Positions 1 to 31,545 of a stretch of 64,000 bases of DNA are shown piece by piece. How positions within the stretch are numbered: the stretch's first letter is position 1; every line of letters starts with the position of its first letter. The position numbers were made by a program, and so were the translations under genes. Origin of the DNA: Aphelocoma coerulescens (Eukaryota; Chordata; Aves; Passeriformes; Corvidae); assembly GCF_041296385.1 (NCBI RefSeq), contig NC_091034.1, positions 1,190,807-1,254,806 on the forward strand. Direction: 5' to 3'. The notes under the pieces are model-generated. The model was not told the DNA's origin, did not search any database, and worked only from the letters and a program-made list of their open reading frames with translations.

Positions 1-226
1 TGCGGCCCCAAAACCCCACCCCAAAGCCGGCCCCAAAACGCAGCCCCGAAACCCCACCCCAATAGCTGGCCCCAAAACCCCACCCCAAAGCTGGCCTCAA
101 AACACGGCCCCAAAACCCAGCCCCAAAACCGGCCCCAAAACCCCACCCCAAAGCCGGCCCCAAAACCTGGCCCCAAAACCCCACCCCAAAGCCGGCCCCA
201 AAACCCGGCCCCAAAACCCCTCTGGA
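1..226. repeat. GGCCCCAAAACC-type minisatellite
   Basis: Imperfect repeats of GGCCCCAAAACC alternating with CCACCCCAAAGCC run from the window edge to about 226. They presumably continue upstream within an ARHGEF10L intron. No coding sequence recognised. Confidence 0.85.
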
Positions 227-329
227 GATCCCAACACGGCCCCTTCCCGTTCCCAGCCCCATCGGCTCCGTGGGATTTGTGGGATCGACCCCAGGGAGGG
301 CTGGGACCTTGGAAAAGCTTCTAAGAACT

Positions 330-2160
330 GTGGGGTTTTGGGGGAATCCTGTAGAGTTTGGGGTTTTTGTGGGGAAATCCCATCCAGTTTGGGGTTTTTG
401 GGGCAATCCCTTTGAATTTGGGGTTTTGGGGGGAAATTCCCATCCAGTTTGGGGTTTTTGGGGGGCAATCCCTTTGAATTTGGGGTTTTTGGGGGAATCC
501 CTTTCAATTTGGGTTTTTTTTGGGGGGAATCCCATCCAGTTTGGTGGTTTTGGGGCAATCCCTTTGAATTTGGGGTTTTTGGGGGAAATTCCAATCCCGT
601 TTGGGGTTTTTGGGGCAATCCCTTTGAATTTGGGGTTTCTGGGGGAAATTCCCATCCAGTTTGGTGTTTTTGGGGTGATCCCATTGAATTTGGGGTTTTT
701 GGTGGGCAATCCCTTTGAATGTGGGGTTTTTTTGGGGGAAATTCCCATCCCGTTTGGTGTTTTTGGGGGAATCCCTTTGAATTTGGGGTTTTTGGGGGAA
801 TCCCATTCAGTTTGGGGGTTTTAGGGCAATCTCTTTGAATTTGGGCTTTTTGGGGGAATCCTTTTGAATTTGGGGTTTTTGGGGCAATTCCTTTGAATTT
901 GGGCTTTTTGGTGGGAATCCCATTGAGTTTGGTGGTTTTGGGGTGATCCCATTGAGTTTGGTGTTTTTGGGGCAATCCCTTTCAATTTGGGGGTTTTGGG
1001 GCAATCCCTTTGAATTTGGGGTTTTTGGGGGAAAATCCAATCCTGTTTGGGATTTTTGGGGCAATCCCTTTGAATTTGGGGTTTTTGGGGGAATCCCTTT
1101 GAATTTGGGCTTTCTGGTGGGAATCCCATCCAGTTTGGTGTTTTTGGGGCAATCCCTTTGAATTTGGGGTTTTTGGTGGGAAATTCCCATTGAGTTTGGT
1201 GTATTTGGGGCAATTCCTTTGAATTTGGGGTTTTTGGGGGAAATTCCCATCCAGTTTGGTGTTTTTGGGGGCAATCCCTTTGAATTTGGGGTTTTTGGGG
1301 GAATCCCATTCAGTTTGGGGGTTTTAGGGCAATCCCTTTGAATTTGGGCTTTTTGGGGGAATCCTTTTGAATTTGGGGTTTTTGGGGCAATTCCTTTGAA
1401 TTTGGGCTTTTTGGTGGGAATCCCATTGAGTTTGGTGGTTTTGGGGTGATCCCATTGAGTTTGGTGTTTTTGGGGCAATCCCTTTCAATTTGGGGTTTTT
1501 GGGGCAATCCCTTTGAATTTGGGGTTTTTGGGGGAATCCCTTTGAATTTGGGCTTTCTGGTGGGAATCCCATCCAGTTTGGTGTTTTTGGGGCAATCCCT
1601 TTGAATTTGGGGTTTTTGGTGGGAAATTCCCATTGAGTTTGGTGTATTTGGGGCAATTCCTTTGAATTTGGGGTTTTTGGGGGAAATTCCCATCCAGTTT
1701 GGTGTTTTTGGGGGCAATCCCTTTGAATTTGGGGGTTTTGGTGGGAAATTCCCATTGAGTTTGGTGGTTTTGGGGCAATCCCTTTGAATTTGGGGTTTTT
1801 GGGGGAATCCCATCCAGTTTGGGGTTTTGGGGGGAAATTCCCATTGAGTTTGGGGTTTTGGGGGCAATCCCTTTGAATTTGGGGTTTTTGGGGCAATCCC
1901 TTTGAATTTGGGGTTTCTGGGGGAAATTCCCATTGAGTTTGGGGTTTTTGGTGGGCAATCCCTTCAAATTTGGGATTTTTTGGGGAAATTCCCATCCACT
2001 TTGGTGTTTTTGGGGCAATCCCTTTGAATTTGGGGTTTCTGGTGGGCAATCCCTTTGAATTTGGGGTTTTTTTGGGGGAAATTCCCATCCCGTTTGGTGG
2101 TTTTGGGGCCATCCCATTGAATTTGGGGTTTTTGCGGGGGGATCCCACCCCGTTGGGGTT
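330..2160. repeat. about 30-bp G/T-rich minisatellite with kB-like motifs
   Basis: About 60 units of 28-32 bp are built from GAATTTGGGGTTTTTGGGGC, CAATCCCTTT and GGGGGAAATTCCCATCC. A higher-order repeat is visible: the block at about 808-975 recurs near-identically at about 1310-1478, a spacing of 503 bp. The array lies in an ARHGEF10L intron. Lack of stops in several frames produces long but meaningless open frames on both strands. Confidence 0.93.
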
Positions 2161-2330
2161 TCTCCGCCCGCTTCTGCCCCGTCTCCCTCCCCGCTGCTCC
2201 CGGGCCCCTGCAGCCACCGCGGGGCCCCAGGAACGGGGCCGGACTTGGCCGAATTCTCCGCCGCAGGGTGGGAAAACCTCCCGGGATTGCCCCAAACCCC
2301 TCTGAACCCCTCTTTTTCCCCCCTCGGCAG

Positions 2331-2345
2331 GCCGGTGCCCGCAGG
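2331..2345 (+). CDS. possible 15-nt micro-exon of ARHGEF10L
   Basis: A pyrimidine-rich tract ending in CGGCAG at 2325-2330 is followed by 15 nt and then a donor-like GTAGGT at 2346. Read in the phase needed by the exon at 2515 it would encode PVPAG and join to GQLEIS. The phase fits. However, the human exon I remember before GQLEIS is much longer and has a different sequence, and 15 nt is too short to prove anything. More likely the true preceding exon lies upstream of the window and this is a chance acceptor/donor pair. Confidence 0.25.
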
Positions 2346-2514
2346 GTAGGTGCCGGGTGTGCTGTGCTGTGTCGTGTGCCCCGATTCGGGGGTTCCCGCG
2401 CCGTGCGCGTGCGTTCGGGGTCGGATCTCGCGGCGCGCGGGGCCGGGGGCGTTATTTTGGCGGGAAAATCCCAAATTTGAGGGTTTTCCTGACCGGGAGC
2501 TCTTGCCTTGGCAG

Positions 2515-23552
<21,038 letters not shown>

Positions 23553-23846
23553 CCCCGCCGGAGCTCCCACCTGGAATTCCCGAATTTCCTACCTCAGGAA
23601 TCCCCCAAATTCCCGGGAGCACTTTGGCCGCTGCGAGGGAAAAAAAAAAAAAAACGGGAAAACCGCGGGGTTTTGCCCCAAATCCAGCGGTTCTGCTGGC
23701 AAAGGAGAGTTGGGAGCGGTGGGATTTTCCCGGTTCCCTGCATCGGGAGCGGGCCGGGCCGTGTGTGTGTGTGGATAATCCCTAGAGCTAGAAAATCCCT
23801 GGATTATAAATAGGCTGTACATTATTACCTGTAAAAAGAAGGAATC

Positions 23847-23854
23847 TGTATATA
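23847..23854 (+). promoter_or_regulatory. Pumilio response element in 3' UTR
   Basis: TGTATATA matches the UGUANAUA consensus bound by PUM1/PUM2. It lies in the AT-rich end of the ARHGEF10L 3' UTR, about 170 nt before the poly(A) signal. Location and exact match make it plausible; binding is not shown. Confidence 0.45.
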
Positions 23855-24024
23855 TTGGGAATGCCGGGAAGAGCGGGAGCAGCTCCCAAAAAAGCGGCTC
23901 CGGCTGCAATACCCACTTCAATTCCCGACTGTGAATTTGAGGATCTTCGGTACCAAAATCCCCTGGATTTGGGAGCCGAGCCCGCTCGGCTTCCCGAGGA
24001 AAGGAAAAAAAGGGGGAGCGTGGA

Positions 24025-24030
24025 AATAAA
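24025..24030 (+). terminator. ARHGEF10L: polyadenylation signal AATAAA of ARHGEF10L
   Basis: This is a canonical AATAAA about 475 nt after the stop codon, followed 15-40 nt later by G/T-rich sequence (GGTTTCCTTGGTTTGTAGG). A weaker upstream TATAAA at 23805 could give a shorter transcript. Confidence 0.7.
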
Positions 24031-24119
24031 TCCCGTAGGAATCGCCGTGGTTTCCTTGGTTTGTAGGTTCGGGTCTTTCCCTGGATTTGGGGGCAGAATT
24101 CCAAGGGTTCTGCTTCCCT

Positions 24120-24215
24120 GGGAATGCTCCAGGATGGCTTGGATGGGATAGCGGGAGGTTTCCCATGGAATGGGATGAGTTTAAGGTCATTCCAACCCAT
24201 CCCGGAATTCTGGGA
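24120..24215 (+). mobile_element. CR1 LINE 3' tail fragment
   Basis: The stretch GGATGGCTTGGATGGGATAG and TTTAAGGTCATTCCAACCCA, ending CCGGAATTCTGGGAG, resembles the 3' end of avian CR1 (consensus ...TTTAAGGTCCCTTCCAACCC...ATTCTGTGATTCT). It is old and 5'-truncated and lies just beyond the ARHGEF10L poly(A) region. Confidence 0.65.
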
Positions 24216-24254
24216 GCTGCTCATCCTAAAAACCACTTCAAAACCCCCAAATCC

Positions 24255-25180
24255 CTTTTTTTCCCACTGGGAACGGGGCGGGATGGAGGGAAAATCCATC
24301 CCTCCTTCCTCTGCTTCCCCCTTCTCCATCCACTCCGGAGAAATCCCAACCCAGGGAGTCGGGAACTCATCCCGGGACTGGATCCATTCCCGCCGCCTCC
24401 TGGAACCGCCTCCGATCGGATTCCAGGCCGGGAATCGGGGGTGGGGGGTTGAGCTCGGGGCCCTCAGGTGCCATCGAGCGGCACCTCCGGGCTGTGAACG
24501 CTCAGCTGCTCCGGGCGCCGGCGAGCGGGAATGCTCCGTATCCCGGGATTTCATGGTCGGATTCCCGCGCGCAATCGGCTAAAAATAACCAGCGCTCGCT
24601 GCGTGCCGGGGCTGAGCCGCGGGCTCCGGGCGGCAGCGGCTCCTGGGAATTCCCTGGAATGAGGGCTTGGAAATCGGGACTCGTGAGGGCTCGTCCCGTT
24701 TGGAAGAACTTCCCGGGATTTCCAGCGTGGGTTCGCAGGGAGCACTTTGAGGGGAGAAATCCAGGAATGTTTGAGCCCCGGAGCGGGCAGAGCTTCCGTG
24801 CGTTCCATGGAATGAGGGGTTGGAATCTGCGACTTGGGAGGGGCTCATCCCGTTTGGAAAAACTTCCCGGGATTTCCAGTGTGGGTAAATAGGGATCAGA
24901 GCCAATTTTAGGGAAGCAATCCAGGAATGTTTCAGCCCCGGAGCGGGCAGAGCTTCCGTGCATTCCATGGAATGAGGGGGCACATCCATAACTTGAGGGG
25001 GCTCATCCCTCTTGGAAAAACTTCCCGGGATTTCCAGTGTGGGTTCACAGGGATCAGAGCCAATTTTAGGGAAGCAATCCAGGAATATTTTGCCCCCGGA
25101 GCGAGCAGAGCATCCCTGGGAGCTTTTTTTCCCACTGGGAATGGGGTGGGATGAAGGGAAAATCCATCCCTCATCCTTCC
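24255..25180. repeat. duplicated 50-bp segment and three 155-bp repeats
   Basis: TTTTTTTCCCACTGGGAA plus GGGAAAATCCATCCCTC occurs at about 24255-24306 and again at about 25124-25180. Between them, three units of about 155 bp run from about 24690 to 25115. They share AACTTCCCGGGATTTCCAG, GCCCCGGAGCGGGCAGAGC and TTCCATGGAATGAGGG. Together these suggest a local segmental duplication, with unique sequence 24310-24690 inside. Confidence 0.8.
24579..24588. promoter_or_regulatory. MEF2-type motif CTAAAAATAA
   Basis: Exact match to YTAWWWWTAR in a CpG-containing, non-repetitive stretch (24440-24640) about 550 bp beyond ARHGEF10L. A 10-bp motif of this degeneracy is expected by chance a few times per 64 kb. 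Confidence 0.25.
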
Positions 25181-26330
25181 CACGTCGGATGGGATTTTTC
25201 CCGCTCGGATGAGGATTTTCCCCCTCTTTGAGCAGGATTTGCCCTTCCCAAGTTTTCCAGTCCCTGCTGAGGAGGTGCCTGTCCCGCTCATCCCGACTCG
25301 CCCCCAGCTCTCCGCGCTCCCCCGGGCTAAAAACGGGGATGCAGCGGAAATTCCAAGGGTTGTCCTGCTGGCCGCTCTTCCCGAGGAAACACTTCCATGG
25401 AAACTCCTCCCTGGCTCCCTCCATGTGCTGGTGGGAAGTCGAGATGGAAAAGATGGACCTGAAGCGCTCCAGGTCTTGTTCCCGGGATCTGGAGCTGCTG
25501 GGAAGGGTTTTCCCGGTTCCCAGGATCCGAGGCAGCTGCCGCAATCAGGGATCATTGTTCCCGGCCCTTCCTGGGAATTGGGCTCTGCCAGCACCGGGTG
25601 CCAAGGGGAGAAGCCGAGGGAGCTGGGAACGTTCCAGATCCGTGCTCTGCCCCTGGAATCCAAGCGCAGCCCCTTGGGCTGCCTGGAAAAGGCTTTCCTG
25701 CCCCAAAACGCCTCTCCTGAAGGATCCTTGGGACGCGGCTCCGCTCCGCAGGGCGGGATGCGGCTCCTCGGGCGGATATCCCACGTTCCATCCCAATCCC
25801 GGCCTCCGGCTTGGGCTTTGCAGGGAATGCAATGACGCGGAGCTGCTGCCGAGGCCTTTTTTGGGATATTTTCGTCTCGTTCCGTAGGGAAAAGGCTGGT
25901 GGATTCATCATTCCCGGATTTTCCTGCTCCAGGCCGGAATCCTCCCGTCTTTATTTCCCTGTCACTCAAATCTGCCTCAAAACCGGCTTTGGGCTGGTGC
26001 CTGTCCGAGCTTAAGCTCCCGCAAAGGCTTATCCCGCCCGGATTCCCGGGATTTGGCAGCTCTCTCGGTGCTCCGCGGCTCCCTCTTCCCGAGATAATGG
26101 GATTCCTTACAGCCGGATTTGTGTTCCCTGGAGGAACCGCTCGGAAACGTCGACGGCTTTGCCTTCCCCTTCCTTCTCCCGCCGGATTTGGGCTCCGGAA
26201 TCGCTTCCCTTGGAGCCAACGGATGAGCAGGAGGCTGGGAGGTGACGTGGGAAGCAGCAAAGCTGGGAGCTGCGGGATTTCGGGAAGCCGGGCTGAGGAA
26301 ACGGAGATTTCCAGGCCATGCTGGAAGGGG
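25180..26330. other. single-copy intergenic sequence, no gene recognised
   Basis: GC-rich, non-tandem sequence with overlapping open frames on both strands, including a 208-codon frame at 25209-25835. None resembles a known protein, none shows a clear splice structure, and competing frames are equally open. I see no functional element. Confidence 0.6.
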
Positions 26331-27555
26331 GCGTGGGAATGGTGGGTGCTGGAATGGTGGGTGCTGGAGTGGTGGGTGCTGGAATGGTGGCCATGGTGGA
26401 ACGATGGGTGTTGGAATGATGGATGTTGGAATGGTGGGTGCTGGAATGGTGGCCATGGTGGAACGATGGGTGTTGGAATGATGGCCATGGTGGAACGATG
26501 GATGTTGGAATGATGGACACACTGGAAGGAGATGTTGGAATGGTGGATGCTGGAATGGTGGCCATGGTGGAACGATGGATGTTGGAATGTTGGATGTTGG
26601 AATGATGGATGTTGGAATGGTGGCCATGGTGGAAGGATGGATGTTGGAACGATGGACACACTGGAAGATGTTGGAATGGTGGCCGTAGTGGAACGATGGG
26701 TGTTGGAATGGTGGATGTTGGAATGGTGGCCATGGTGGAAGGATGGATGTTGGAATGATGGACACACTGGAAGGAGATGTTGGAATGGTGGGTGCTGGAA
26801 TGGTGGCCATGGTGGAAGGAGATGTTGGAATGGTGGCCATGGTGGAACAATGGGAGTTGGAATGGTGGCTATGGTGGAATGATGGATGTTGGAATGATGG
26901 ACACACTGGAAGGAGATGTTGGAATGGTGGATGTTGGAATGGTGGATGTTGGAATGGTGGCCATGGTGGAATGATGGGTGTTGGAATCATGGCCATGGTG
27001 GGAAGGGATGTTGGAATGATGGACACACTGGAAGGAGATGTTGGAATGGTGGCCAAGGTGGAAGGAGATGCTGGAATGGTGGTCATGGTGGAACAATGGG
27101 AGTTGGAATGGTGGCCATGGTGGAATGATGGGTGTTGGAATGATGGACACACTGGAAGGAGATGTTGGAATGGTGGATGTTGGAATGGTGGATGTTGGAA
27201 TGGTGGCCATGGTGGAATGATGGGTGTTGGAATCATGGCCATGGTGGGAAGGGATGTTGGAATGATGGACACACTGGAAGGAGATGTTGGAATGGTGGAT
27301 GTTGGAATGGTGGCCATGGTGGAAGGAGATGTTGGAATGATGGACACACTGGAAGGAGGTGTTGGAATGGTGGCCATGGTGGAACGATGGGTGTTGGAAT
27401 GATGGACACACTGGAAGGAGATGCTGGAATGGTGGCCAAGGTGGAAGGAGATGCTGGAATGGTGGTCATGGTGGAACAATGGGAGTTGGAATGGTGGCCA
27501 TGGTGGAATGATGGGTGTTGGAATGATGGACACACTGGAAGGAGGTGTTGGAATG
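26330..27555. repeat. GGAATGGTGGCCATGGTGGA minisatellite
   Basis: Units of about 14-30 bp such as GGTGGATGTTGGAAT and GGCCATGGTGGAACGATGG, punctuated by GATGGACACACTGGAAGGAG. Higher-order copies of about 240 bp are visible (26896-27020 resembles 27138-27262). It directly abuts a different array at 27560. Confidence 0.92.
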
Positions 27556-27559
27556 GTGA

Positions 27560-28330
27560 CCTTGCCACTGGGCAAAGCCAACCCATAGTGGTGGCGGCCT
27601 CCTGGCAATCCCATAGTGATGCTGATCCCAAGTATCCCATCGGGATAAGGGGCCATGTGCTGCACCAAACCCTCATCCCAACCCTTGGGAATGGGATCTG
27701 TGGCCAGACCTCTGGCCAAAGCCAGCCAATAGTGGTGGAACCCCATGGAGAACCCGTAGTGGTGGAACTCCATAACGACGTCCATCCCAACGGCCCCATC
27801 GGGACAAGGGTTCATCACACCAAGCCCTCATCCCAACCCTTGGGAATGGGATCTGTGGCCAGACCTCTGGCCAAAGCCAACCCCTAATGGTGCTTGACCC
27901 CATGGAGAACCCGTAGTGGTGGAACTCCATAACGACGTCCATCCCAACGGCCCCATCGGGATAAGGGTTCATCACACCAAGCCCTCATCCCAACCCTTGG
28001 GAATGGGATCTGTGGCCAGACCTCTGGCCAAAGCCAGCCAATAGTGGTGGAACCCCATGGAGAACCCGTAGTGGTGGAACTCCATAACGACGTCCATCCC
28101 AATGGCCCCATCAGGACAAGGGTTCATCACACCAAACCCTCATCCCAACCCTTGGGAATGGGATCTGTGACCAGACCTCTCCCCAAAGCCCGCCAATAGT
28201 GGTGGAACCCCGTGGAGAACCCGTAGTGGTGGAACTCCATAACGACGTCCATCCCAGCGGCCCCATCGGGATACAGGACCACGTGCTGCACCAAACCCCA
28301 CCCCAATCCTTGGGAATGCTGGACCACGCG
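27560..28330. repeat. about 157-bp tandem repeat, 4-5 copies
   Basis: Units carry CCCTTGGGAATGGGATCTGT, GCCAGACCTCTGGCCAAAGC, ATGGAGAACCCGTAGTGG, CCATAACGACGTCCATCCCA and CATCGGGACAAGGGTTCATC. The anchor recurs near 27676, 27837, 27990, 28148 and 28304. GCCAGACCTCTGGC contains an inverted repeat. Confidence 0.92.
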
Positions 28331-28429
28331 GACCCTCAGCCCCCGACCCCCCGGTCAGCAGGACAACCCCATCCCCAGGACACCCTTGACCTCCAGGACG
28401 TCCACGTCCCTTCACCCCCCTCCCACCCC

Positions 28430-28740
28430 GAGCGTTAATTGTGCGCTAATTGCGTTCTCGTTAAGGCTCCGGCTGGGCTCTTTCCCAGCTCCACCCCGGA
28501 GCCGGGCAGCTGGGAGGAGGTCGGGAGGTCCATCCCTAATTCCAGGCCCCGCGTGAACACCCCCCATTAGCGTAATTAGGCGCGCTAACGAGGAGCCGCG
28601 ATGTTTTATGCATGGCGCCTGATTTTACCCTGGCAAGCTCCCGCTATATTTAACTCCATTAATCACCGATTCCCGAGGGGCCGGATCCCTGATTAGCGTC
28701 ACATGGATCGGGGAAAGGAACGGGATTGAAAATAAACCCC
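28430..28740. promoter_or_regulatory. candidate conserved noncoding element, AT islands in GC DNA
   Basis: Single-copy sequence with clustered homeodomain-type cores: GTTAATTGTGCGCTAATTGC, CATTAGCGTAATTAGGCGC, TTTTATGCATGG, a MEF2-type CTATATTTAA (28644-28653), CCATTAATCACC and TGATTAGCGTCA. Such density in otherwise GC-rich DNA resembles vertebrate developmental enhancers. No coding potential. Ends in a C14 run (28737-28750). Confidence 0.4.
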
Positions 28741-28749
28741 CCCCCCCCC

Positions 28750-29480
28750 CGCCTTTCTCCTGGGGGAGACGGAGCCGCCGGATGCCGACGATCCTTGGAT
28801 GAGCCTGGAATGCGGCTGGAAGATGTCGCTCCTTCCCTGGCCTTTTCGGCGCTGTTTGCTGGGAAAATCCCGGAAAACGAAGGGATCATTCCCAATCCCG
28901 CTTTCCTTGGCTGTTGGTGGTTCGGTTTTCCTATTGGGGGCTCCAAGGGTTCATGGAGCAATTCCCACATTTCCCTGATGCATTCCCAAGGGTTGGCAGC
29001 ATCCATCAGCCCGTCCGGCTGCCGGAGGATCCATCCATCCCCACCGCGGACGCCGGAATTCCTCGGGGAGGTTGAGGATGAGGAGTAATTAAGGCTCGAG
29101 TCCCTTTGGTGCAGCTGCTCCCGCTTTCCTCCCATTCCCTAAGGAATTACAGGAATTCCCTAATTCGTTTGGAGCCACTGGGTTTTAGAGGCATTTCCCC
29201 CTCCCTTAACCCCATCCCTATATTTTTTCCATGGATTTGGCCCCTTCCCACCCCTCATCCTCAGGGATGAGGATTTGGGAGCTGTCCATGAGCCTCTTCC
29301 AGCCACCAAGATCCCGCTTTTCCACCGGATTCCAGAGGGATTTTCCCCCTTCCTTAACCTCATCCCTGCAATTTTCCATGGATCCAGCCAGTGTGGGGCT
29401 GGCTTTTCCCCACATCCAGAGAGGATTTCATGGATATTTTTGGGAGCAATGACTTTTTCAAGTGCAGCAACACCGCCCCA
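28750..29480. other. single-copy sequence, nothing recognised
   Basis: No exon, transposon or tandem array was recognised. A pair of related segments (CCCCCTCCCTTAACCCCATCCCT near 29205 and CCCCCTTCCTTAACCTCATCCCT near 29345, about 140 bp apart) points to a small local duplication. Confidence 0.55.
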
Positions 29481-29955
29481 GGTCCTCCATTTCCAAATCC
29501 TGCATTCCCAAATCCTCCATTCCCAGATCCTCCATTCCCAGATCCTCCATTGCCAAATCCTCCATTCCCAGGTCCTCCGTTCCCAAATCCTGCATTCCCA
29601 AATCCTCCATTCCCAAATCCTCCATTCCCAGGTCCTCCATTCCCAAATCCTCCGTTCCCAGGTCCTCCGTTCCCAAATCCTGCATTCCCAGGTCCTCCAT
29701 TCCCAGGTCCTCCATTCCCAAATCCTCCATTCCCAGATCCTCCATTCCCAGGTCCTCCATCCCCAAATCCTCCATTCCCAGGTTCTCTATTCCCAAATCC
29801 TCCATTCCCAAATCCTCCATTCCCAGGTCCTCCATTCCCAGATCCTCCATTGCCAAATCCTCCATTCCCAGGTCCTCCATTCCCAAATCCTCCATTCCCA
29901 AATCCTCTGTTCCCAAATCCTCCATTCCCAAATCCTCCACTCCCCGGTCCTCGTT
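29480..29955. repeat. 15-bp CCATTCCCAAATCCT minisatellite
   Basis: About 31 nearly perfect 15-bp units, CCATTCCCAAATCCT, CCATTCCCAGGTCCT and CCATTCCCAGATCCT. Because 15 is divisible by three, several frames stay open on both strands (Pro/Asn/Phe and Gly/Asn repeats). There is no sign of a gene. Confidence 0.95.
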
Positions 29956-30289
29956 GCCTTCTGAGCAAATGTCCAGGAAATTCCGTCCCCATCCCAAATC
30001 GGCTTCCCGTCTCCCCAGTTTGGCCCCACAGCTTGGGAACAGCGGGATCCTGCTTTTTGGGGACATCTCCATGGATTTGGGGTCTGTCCTGCTTTTTGGG
30101 GGACACTTCCATGGATTTGGGGTCTGTCCTGCTGGGAAAAGTAGGATCATGGCCTCGGGATTGAGGAGCAGGGGCGGGAGAAGGAAGATCCCACCCCACC
30201 TCGGGGGTTACTTTGGAATCCGTTGTGGTTTTCCCACTAAATTATCCCAAAATCTGAGGCTTGTGGAGCAGCCGGTGGGTCCACGGAAT

Positions 30290-30880
30290 CCAAGGCCTGG
30301 ACTGGGGGAAAATTGGGATCTGAGGAGACATCGGGACCTGAGGAAACTTTGGGATTTGAGAGGGGTCTGAGCATCCAAATCCGGGATTGGGGGAACATTG
30401 GGACCTGGGAGTCCAAGGATCCAAATCCTGTGGAGGGAGTTTTTGGGATCTGGGGGGACGTTGGGATGTGGGGGATCCACGCATCCGAATTTTGGGATGG
30501 GGGGAGAAAATTGGGATTGGGGGGGTCTGAACAACCAAGTTCTGGGCTGGGGGAACATTGGGATTGGGGGGGAAACTGGGATTTGGGAGAACATTGGATC
30601 GGGGTGCTCTGAGCATCCAAATCCTGGGTGGGAGGGAAAACTGGGATTGGGGAGTCTGAGCATCCAAATCCTGGGATGGGGGGGGAAATTGGGACTGGGG
30701 AGTTTGAGCATCCAAATTCTGGGATGGGGGATGCTGGGATTTGGGGGGACTTTGGGATTTGAGAGGATTTTGGGACCTGGGGGGCTGAGAATCCAAATCC
30801 TGGCCTGGGATCTGGGTTGTCCAAACATCCCAATCCTGGATTGTGGGGCCAGCGGGATCTGGGGGCTGTGAGCATCCCAG
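30290..30880. repeat. about 48-bp GAGCATCCAAATCCTGGG repeat
   Basis: About a dozen diverged units with GAGCATCCAAATCCTGGG, GGGGGAAATTGGGATTGGGG and GGGATCTGGGGG. Moderately degenerate, so older than neighbouring arrays. Confidence 0.85.
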
Positions 30881-31395
30881 CCCTGGATTAGGATGATGTC
30901 CCATCAGGACCTGGAATTGCCGAGTTTTCCATCCGGCCGGGAGAAAAATGAAGGAGAAACGGGAAAAGCGGAGCCGGAGCGGGGCTGGAATTGCGGATGG
31001 AGCAGTCAGAGGACAAACCCTTCCCGAGGCTGATCCCACTCCAAGAACCCAAACAGCTCCGTGGGGGGGGGGGGGGGGGGGGGGTGCATTCCCGTTTTCC
31101 CGGGGCTGCTGGGAATTACGAGCCTGCAATTCCTTGATGGAAGTGGGATTTTCAGCTGCTCGAGACGAGAACAGCGGAAAACCTGGAAAAATTTTCCCAT
31201 CCCAAAATTCCTGGGGGCAAAAAATCCGGGGAAAAGGAATCTGCAGGTGTGTCACTACCCAGCCCAGGTGGATTTGGGATTTGGGAAGCGGCGGGAGCAG
31301 CCCGAGCTCCCTCCCTTCCTCCTTTTCCGTGTCCTCGGGTCCCGGATTCCGGCCCTGGGGAGCAGAACCAATTTCCCGATGTTTCCAATTAAAGG
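30880..31395. other. single-copy sequence with a G22 run
   Basis: Non-tandem sequence with a perfect run of 22 G at 31063-31084. No coding exon recognised. Homopolymer length in this region should be regarded as uncertain. Confidence 0.7.
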
Positions 31396-31545
31396 CTTCC
31401 CACCCGAGCCGTTAATTAGGACGTTCCAGGGCACTTCCCGGGCGCTCGGATTTCCCAAATTTAATTATTAATATCCCATGAAACAATGAATTATCGCCCA
31501 CAATTAAAATTAATTGCGTTTCTCCGAGTTAATTAAATTCTTCCT
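31395..31545. promoter_or_regulatory. candidate noncoding element rich in TAATTA cores
   Basis: A 150-bp AT-rich island contains GTTAATTAGGACG, AAATTTAATTATTAATATCC, GAAACAATGAATTATCGCCC, CAATTAAAATTAATTGCG and GAGTTAATTAAATTC. That is at least six homeodomain-type cores and one SOX-like ACAATG, in surrounding GC-rich DNA. No repeats or coding frame. Confidence 0.4.

Larger units (their letters stand above)
23553..24050 (+). other. ARHGEF10L: ARHGEF10L 3' UTR
   Basis: This non-repetitive stretch follows the stop codon and becomes AT-rich towards its end. It holds an A15 run (23640-23654), a short GT run (23761-23774), an alternative TATAAA hexamer (23805-23810), an AT-rich block at about 23803-23857 and AATAAA at 24025-24030. 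G/T-rich sequence at 24045-24070 could be the downstream cleavage element. The end at about 24050 is inferred from signal spacing. Confidence 0.7.

Noticed and set aside
330..2160. Telomere-like repeat (GGGGTTTT motif)
   Set aside because: The G4T5G4 motif resembles ciliate telomeres, but the unit is about 30 bp with CAATCCCTTTGAA. Bird telomeres are TTAGGG, so this is an ordinary minisatellite.
2331..2345. Firm call of a coding micro-exon
   Set aside because: Phase and splice signals fit, but 15 nt carries no homology information and the family exon expected here is longer.
25209..25835. 208-codon non-repetitive frame on the + strand
   Set aside because: Other frames on both strands are also open here, there is no recognisable domain, and no promoter or splice context. 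GC-rich stop-poor DNA explains it.
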